This document shows, piece after piece, positions 58,570 through 64,000 of a stretch of 64,000 bases of DNA (within the stretch, counting starts at the first letter, position 1; every line of letters begins with the position of its first letter). This DNA comes from Acholoe squamosa. Its lineage: Eukaryota > Annelida > Polychaeta > Phyllodocida > Polynoidae. The translations under genes and the position numbers were made by a program. Under the pieces are notes generated by a model. It had not been told where the DNA came from, searched no databases, and saw only the letters and a list, made by a program, of their open reading frames with translations. The stretch covers positions 4,891,207 through 4,955,206 of the forward strand of contig OX439036.1 in assembly GCA_949317995.1 (NCBI GenBank), written 5' to 3'.

Positions 58570-59344
58570 GGTGTTACAGCAGAGGTTTCCAGAGAGGAAC
58601 TGATACTCCAATACCAGCCACCCACTCCTTAAATGGACACACACACACCCCCCCCACCCTGAACTGTCCACTGACACCAAGCTAGGCACTGCCACAGACA
58701 CATGCCAGAATCTGGCACCTAACACCTCAAGTGCCACCACTGCATGAGCACATCAGGGAGGAGACTCACATCTCACTCCTGACACACCTCCACTGTCAAT
58801 GAAATTATCAAAGTATTAGAAAAAATTTAGAAAATGTACACAGCCACTTGTTGATGTATAATATGAAAATCTATGGTATTCTCACAAAATCGATGATTAA
58901 TGCGCGCATATACGCGCAAAATTGCGAAATTGCAATTTAAAAATTGTAAATTGTACAAATCTAACATTAATATACATGAATGCAGGTAGATAACTAAGAC
59001 AGTTTTTGTACCCACTAGCACTTGTAAACTATACCAAGATTTACTTAAAGTAACACACTTTAGGTATCCAAGAAAATTGTTGGAAAAATGAAGGAAAAAA
59101 AAAAATGTTGAGGACAATTGTTGACATGAAAAATGTTTACTTAAGATACTCACCAAATAATCTCTTTCAGGGACACATACTCAAGAAGGCTAGGGAAAAG
59201 TCAATTAAGCAGCGGCCCACTGCCGAAATTGCCAATTAATACACCCATATATAGCAAAATCAAAGAGTAACTCAGAGACAAACAAGCCTATTGTACATGA
59301 AGTACTTTGTTTTTCCGGTCCTCGAAAAAATTTGTCTCAAATCC

Positions 59345-59640
59345 CAAAAAATTGTATAGTGTAAACTAGATTGTACGCTTGTACCCAATTTGCACACTAA
59401 AATTGTATGTTGCACACCAGATTGTAAGCTTGTACCCAATTTGCACACTAAAATTGTATGTTTGCACACCAGATTGTACGCTTGTACCCAATTTGCACAC
59501 TAAAATTGTATGTTTGCACACCAGATTGTACGCTTGTACCCAATTTGCACACTAAAATTGTATGTTTGCACACTAGATTGTAAGTTTGTACCCAATTTGC
59601 ACACTTAAATTGTATGTTGCACATTATACTGTATGGCTGT
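59345..59640 (+). repeat. About 50-bp tandem array of element 2
   Basis: Counterpart of 6860-7125: units with TTGTACCCAATTTGCACACT and AAAATTGTATGT, about five or six copies. Confidence 0.8.
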
Positions 59641-59719
59641 ACCCAATTCACACACTAATATCAGATTTTTTTTTTACAAAAATCAACATTTTTATGTGTA
59701 ACCAAGCTGTATGCAAAAT

Positions 59720-59960
59720 TATATATGTGCATACAGAAATTATCAATTGAACGCAAAATTATATATTGGCATACTAAAAATTGCCAAATGTACGCGAGAT
59801 TATATATTTTGCATACTAAAATTGCCAAATGTACGCGAAATTATATATTTGCATACTAAAATTGCCAAATATACGCGAAGATTATATATTTGCATACTAA
59901 AATTGCCAAATATACGCGAAAATTATATATTTGCATACTAGAATTGTCAATTGAACGCAA
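59720..59960 (+). repeat. 40-bp AT-rich tandem array of element 2
   Basis: Counterpart of 6330-6715, with about five units (GCATACTAAAATTGCCAAAT and TACGCGAAATTATATAT), so it is shorter than in element 1. Confidence 0.8.
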
Positions 59961-60333
59961 TTACACGCGAAATTGTAAATTTGTACACTAAATTGTCATT
60001 TACGTTCAATTTGCACGCTAAATTGAACATTGGATGCCAAAATTGCACACTATTTGCCAAATTGTATGTTGTACATAAAAATGGAAAATTGTACCCAAAA
60101 TTGATGTTACATAAGCAAACACGCTCAGGTATGGTAAGATATAGAAACACGGAAATGTACTTATACCAAGGAGAAAATTGTTTATACTGACAAAGCTCTA
60201 CCACAAATATTGCATTTGAAGCACTCCCCATTACTTCAAATCCTCTTACAAACAGTATACAACTCCAAAATAAGGTAAAAATTGTATAAATTGTACATTC
60301 CCTCGGCGAAATGACGGAGTTTCGCATTCTCTC

Positions 60334-60351
60334 AGGGGAGAGGGAGTATTC
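60334..60351 (+). other. Polypurine tract of element 2
   Basis: AGGGGAGAGGGAGTATTC lies directly before the 3' LTR. Confidence 0.85.
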
Positions 60352-61702
60352 TATGATATACCATTTTATTATCCCATAAATTCTAACATATTATTGTATT
60401 AATCAAAGAATATCTAAGAAATTAATACATAGGTTGGTTCTAAGAGCTATAAGAGCACTCAAACTTTGTATAAGAGCGTTCATGCCCCACTGCACACCAG
60501 CCAGAGTCAGTTAGACAGAGTTTGTGACATCAAAGGGTCCAACCTAATGGTTCACTGCACAATATAATAAAAATGAGGGTCTCAGTGTGCGACCTCATGG
60601 TTCAGTGCACAAACTAATAAGTTGTAAGTGAATGCAACCGGCCGTCACGGGTGCCTGAGCACCGCTGACGCCGTCATGAGTGTCTGAGCACTCTAATAAC
60701 TGAACAATGGGTTACATAAGCACGACGCCATAACCGTCCGGTCGCTCTAGCGTCGCTCCTGAGCAAGCTAGGTCAAATATCAAAGCATTTATGGAAAGCC
60801 CATAATTAGACGGTCTAAATGAGCCCAAGATCAAGGCGGAACTCCCATTATTAAGGAAGTTACGTCATAGAGACTGAATCGACCTCTGAGTGCACTACAG
60901 ATGAACCGGCGCGAGTTACGCGCCTATCCAGCGGGCATTATGAACTCGGCATATTCAACTCCGCACATGCGCAAAATGGCAGTTATAGAGGCGTAAACGA
61001 CCGAGATATGAGGGTCTGAAGTCACAGAACCGACCAAGACAAAGGGGGACACAGCGGCGCCCATGGGGGTCCTTTGTGGACCCAGTGACACATGAAAGCC
61101 TCCCCTCAAACAATTGCAGAGTTAGGCAGATGCTACTGGCCCCAGTCAGTCTGGAGGTGCTTTTCCAAGATTTGCTACAAATAGCCTGTCTGCACCTCCA
61201 AGAGGACAGAACACCAAGAACCGCTCTAGAGGTAACATCTCCAGTCATCTCCTGCTACCTGCTATACCACTGCACTATGGTGAAACTATGCTAGACAGGC
61301 ATTGGTTTCTATCATTAGTGGCCAGAGGGTATCTTCCTCAAGACTTCCACCAGAGGGTAAAGTTATTCATTATTACATTATTCCTCTAAGCAGCAGGTCA
61401 GGAGCTAGGTGTGGGAACCCACCTAGAACTATGCTGGACATTGTATTATTATTACCTCACAGGTGGAGTGGAACAGAACATTATACTTTATAAATTACTG
61501 TATTTTTACTGTATGTACAAATTACCTACATACTAACTACTGTATGATTGATATTTCTTATATGTTGCCTAAGGCTGAATAAACCAGTGACAACTGGAAA
61601 TAACACTATTTTATGAGAGCTTAATGTATTTACACTATATACCACTAGTCTTATGATATTTCTCATATGACAACTTGATCATGCACAATTACTAGTATGA
61701 CA
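60352..61702 (+). repeat. 3' LTR of element 2
   Basis: A complete 1,351-bp LTR running from TATGATATACC to AGTATGACA, with two TATAAG words (60448-60453, 60469-60474), the hairpin cluster near 60650-60790 and AATAAA at 61578-61583. It differs from the LTRs of element 1 by several percent. Confidence 0.95.
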
Positions 61703-61904
61703 GTACCATGCACTAGTAGTCCCTAATGTCTGCACCAGTACGACTGCCCTACTAAACCTTATGCAATAACTGCATAGCTGCTAATCGTAGTGAGCAGTCA
61801 TAGGGCAGTTCCTACGATAGCCTGGCTTATTCTTGGCATTTTTAAATCGTAGTGGCTGTGTGTAGTCGTAGTACATTGAGAAATGGCCTCCTGGGGGGAT
61901 ATTT

Positions 61905-61990
61905 GTGCTAGGGGGAGATTTTTCAGAGGGAAATGTCCTTCAGGGGGAGATGACCAGTTGGGGACATGTCCAGGGGGGAGTTGTCCTTAC
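61905..61990. repeat. G-rich word repeat, inverted relative to 45225-45316
   Basis: Repeated GGGGGAGAT and AAATGTCCTT words. Their inverse occurs left of the MITE. They may be older flanking repeats. Confidence 0.5.
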
Positions 61991-63229
61991 ACCAATGAGA
62001 ACGATCAGTGAGAACTGCCATGTGATAGCGGTACACAAGTAACAGTCAGATTGAGGCAGCAATGAATCGCTGGTGACCCTCCAGGACTGCCTTTACAGTG
62101 TAAGGTTGGCATGATACCTGGAAGCACCACTAGTGAGTTACTCACAAGGCCTGTATTCATGTATCATGGTGAGCAATAGACATGCTATAAGGTGCAAAAG
62201 GACTTTAAATCATTAAGCCTAAAGTTGTTTGCAAAGTTTTTCACTTCTGAAGACATTGTGAATGTCATGTGACCGCAAGTTAAGGTTAAGCATTCAAAAA
62301 AAGATTGTGACTCAAGAAAAAAGAATTGCTCCCCCAGCAATGTGTATCATCAATGGTGGCAAATCCTAAAACAAGACATGATTAGGTTTATCTAGATTGG
62401 TCCGTGGTTTTAATTGAAGGTAAAACTAGTTGTGTTGGCAGAAAACAGCACAAAAATAGTTGTTCGGTTTGCGCTGGGAACAAATTTTTCGATTGACATT
62501 TGATTTTTTGAAGATCATCAATGGTTTTGATGACAAACGTTTTTTAGTTGTGGATCTGGTACTTAACCGCTAATGGTGCAAAATTACATCACAGCAAGGA
62601 GTTCTTATGGTGTGCCCGAATGTAGCCAGGAGGCAGTTGCCCATGATCCAGTAAGAGCACTGACAAGGAACCCCCTCACGTAAGAAAGTCATTTTATGCC
62701 TCACCAACTAGTAGGCAGCACATTAAACTGAGAAGCCATGCACCTACCTTGTTTAAAATTGTGTGCATTGCACAAGCAGGGATCTAACTGTGTGAATGTG
62801 TAGTGCTCTTGTTTTAGTAGCTGTCATCAACATTAAAGTATCCTCACAGAGGCTGCATTCATGCATCATTGTGAACAATGACATGAGCACATCTGTGAAA
62901 CACAAAAGAAAAGTCAGGACTGAAAAGAAAGTGACAGCTGCATGTGAGGCACTTCTTAGGCAGAACTACCATTTCCCCTATGTACAACATCCACCTGATA
63001 GCTAACTTGTACTAGGACAGCCTCATACTTGAAGGCAGAATAACCCTAATAGGAAGATTTATGATATATCAAAAGTATAGAAAAAAAAATTAAACCCCTT
63101 TTACGCCTGTGGGACCAGCGCTATATAAAGTAATACTCTACATATAAGGTGCATTAAGGAAGGTGCCTGCTGAACCTAATAGCACCAGCTGCACCTAATA
63201 GCATCAACAAAACAACAGTACCAAATGAC
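61991..63229. other. DNA with no recognised gene
   Basis: A hairpin-family fragment lies at about 62090-62200. No exon with suitable splice phase is seen. Confidence 0.5.
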
Positions 63230-63610
63230 TGTGCACCCTGTATAGTCAGAGGGTGTTTCTCCTATGGTGAATGGAGCCGTCAGTATATGCCCTCTTTTCA
63301 AAACAAGTCACACTCTGCTTCACCACTCAACTTGCAGTCACCACATTAGTCTGAAAAGTCACCTGCCTTGTTTAAGATAGAGAGAGATCTGCACTACCAG
63401 GTACCTACTCATGTCACACACTCTATAGTATATTATACTGACTGACTTCTCCGGACTAGGTACCTACCAAAATCACCCTTTTCTAGCACCATACTAGCAT
63501 GACCATTTGTGAGCAACACAAGTGAAACGTTATCACTACATGGAAAGCCAGTTCTGTCAAAGAGGTACTTTTTAGCCAGTACTACTTTTCCCATAGGAGC
63601 AACACCCTCC
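63230..63610 (-). repeat. Dispersed repeat, inverted partner of 23165-23640
   Basis: Contains, in reverse order and complement, the same blocks (CTGAAAAGTCACCTGCCTTG, CACACACTCTATAGTATA, GGAGCAACACCCTCCTGGTC). Confidence 0.75.
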
Positions 63611-63774
63611 TGGTCTCCTGATCTCCGTGTGTGCCTTATAATTATGCTAGATATTATGATAAGTTCATTTTTACAGTGCTGCAATTTAAAGAAAAAAGTC
63701 GTCAAAATAAAATAGCATTCCTCATCCCAAAGTTGTCAGAGATTTGTCGTTATATTCTCAGAGCTTCCATGTAC

Positions 63775-63905
63775 ATTCGCATACCACCGCACTGCCACTT
63801 GGTCCTTCTTGTAAAATGTACACTCGTGCAATGCTTTTGAATGATGGTGGTCAACTGTTCAGTTTAATAAAGATCCCATGTAGATTCAACAGTTATTTTA
63901 CAGGG
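63775..63905 (+). repeat. Dispersed repeat fragment related to 121-245
   Basis: Shares GTCAACTGTTCAGTTTAATA and GATTCAACAGTTATTTTACAG with the copies at 121-245 and 25985-26080. Confidence 0.4.
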
Positions 63906-64000
63906 TGCGACATCATGAGTCCATTGGAATAATACGCTATTGACCTTCTATCAGTAAGTGCTGAATCAACGATGATGGCGATGGCAAAACTAAAAGCAGA

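Larger units (their letters stand above)
45817..61702 (+). mobile_element. Element 2: defective second copy of the env-bearing LTR retroelement
   Basis: A 15,886-bp copy in opposite orientation to element 1, with target duplication GTAC (45813-45816 and 61703-61706) inside a MITE. Gene order is as in element 1. Amino-acid identity to element 1 is high in pol and env (env about 97-98% by eye). Defects: chimeric 5' LTR, deletion and 1-bp loss in gag, two stops and a 1-bp insertion in pol, and one stop in env. ORF4 is the only gene still intact. The parts of the two LTRs that can be compared differ at about 2 of 490 bases, so insertion was recent despite the many defects. Confidence 0.93.
45737..61893. 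mobile_element. MITE interrupted by element 2
   Basis: The left part 45737-45816 begins CAGGAGGCCATTTCTTAACA and continues with CTACGACTG. The right part 61707-61893 ends with the inverse of CAGGAGGCCATTTCTCAA. Without element 2 and one GTAC copy the MITE is about 267 bp, with several internal CGTAGT or CTACGA words. It is the same family as 20732-20852. The coordinates include the nested element. Confidence 0.65.

Overview
The window is nuclear DNA of an invertebrate metazoan. Evidence: spliced exons with GT-AG borders, introns of 10-31 kb, TTAGGG-type interstitial telomeric repeats, many foldback (MITE-like) repeats and minisatellites, and a host gene built from SUEL-lectin, CUB-like and Sushi-like modules. 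I cannot name the species or phylum. There are no prokaryotic features.

Host gene: three internal exons lie on the + strand, at 327-608 (SUEL/galactose-binding lectin), 32038-32424 (CUB-like) and 42627-42779 (Sushi-like). All are bordered by phase-1 introns, so they read straight through when spliced. The first and last coding exons are outside the window or not recognisable.

Mobile DNA: about half the window is two copies of one envelope-bearing Ty3/gypsy-type LTR retroelement (errantivirus-like endogenous retrovirus) of about 15.9 kb. Element 1 (4620-20491) is on the minus strand inside the 31-kb intron. Its LTRs show only about 3 differences in 1,350 bp, and gag, pol and env are all open. 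Element 2 (45817-61702) is on the plus strand. Its gag, pol and env are broken, its 5' LTR is chimeric, and it sits inside a small DNA-transposon-like MITE. Each element is flanked by a different 4-bp target duplication (GATG and GTAC). Element order is LTR, leader with a 20-bp minisatellite, gag, pol (-1 frame), env (F-type fusion protein), a convergent antisense ORF (here ORF4), AT-rich tandem arrays, polypurine tract, LTR.

Most interesting signal: ORF4, 159 codons, runs antisense to the element, tail-to-tail with env, from an ACCATGG start. It is open and gap-free in both copies. The ORF differs between copies by about 15% of bases (81% amino-acid identity), while the DNA on either side and env differ by only about 2-3%. 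The substitutions are enriched at synonymous positions. This looks like a real, fast-evolving or recombination-swapped antisense accessory gene.

The remaining intron and intergenic DNA holds minisatellites (27 bp with YY1-like cores, 80 bp, 35 bp), a cluster of near-perfect hairpins built on a GATGCACCAATGAAGTGCTGG core, several foldback elements including a TTAA-flanked one, AT microsatellites, a tandem 365-bp duplication, and a pair of inverted dispersed repeats.
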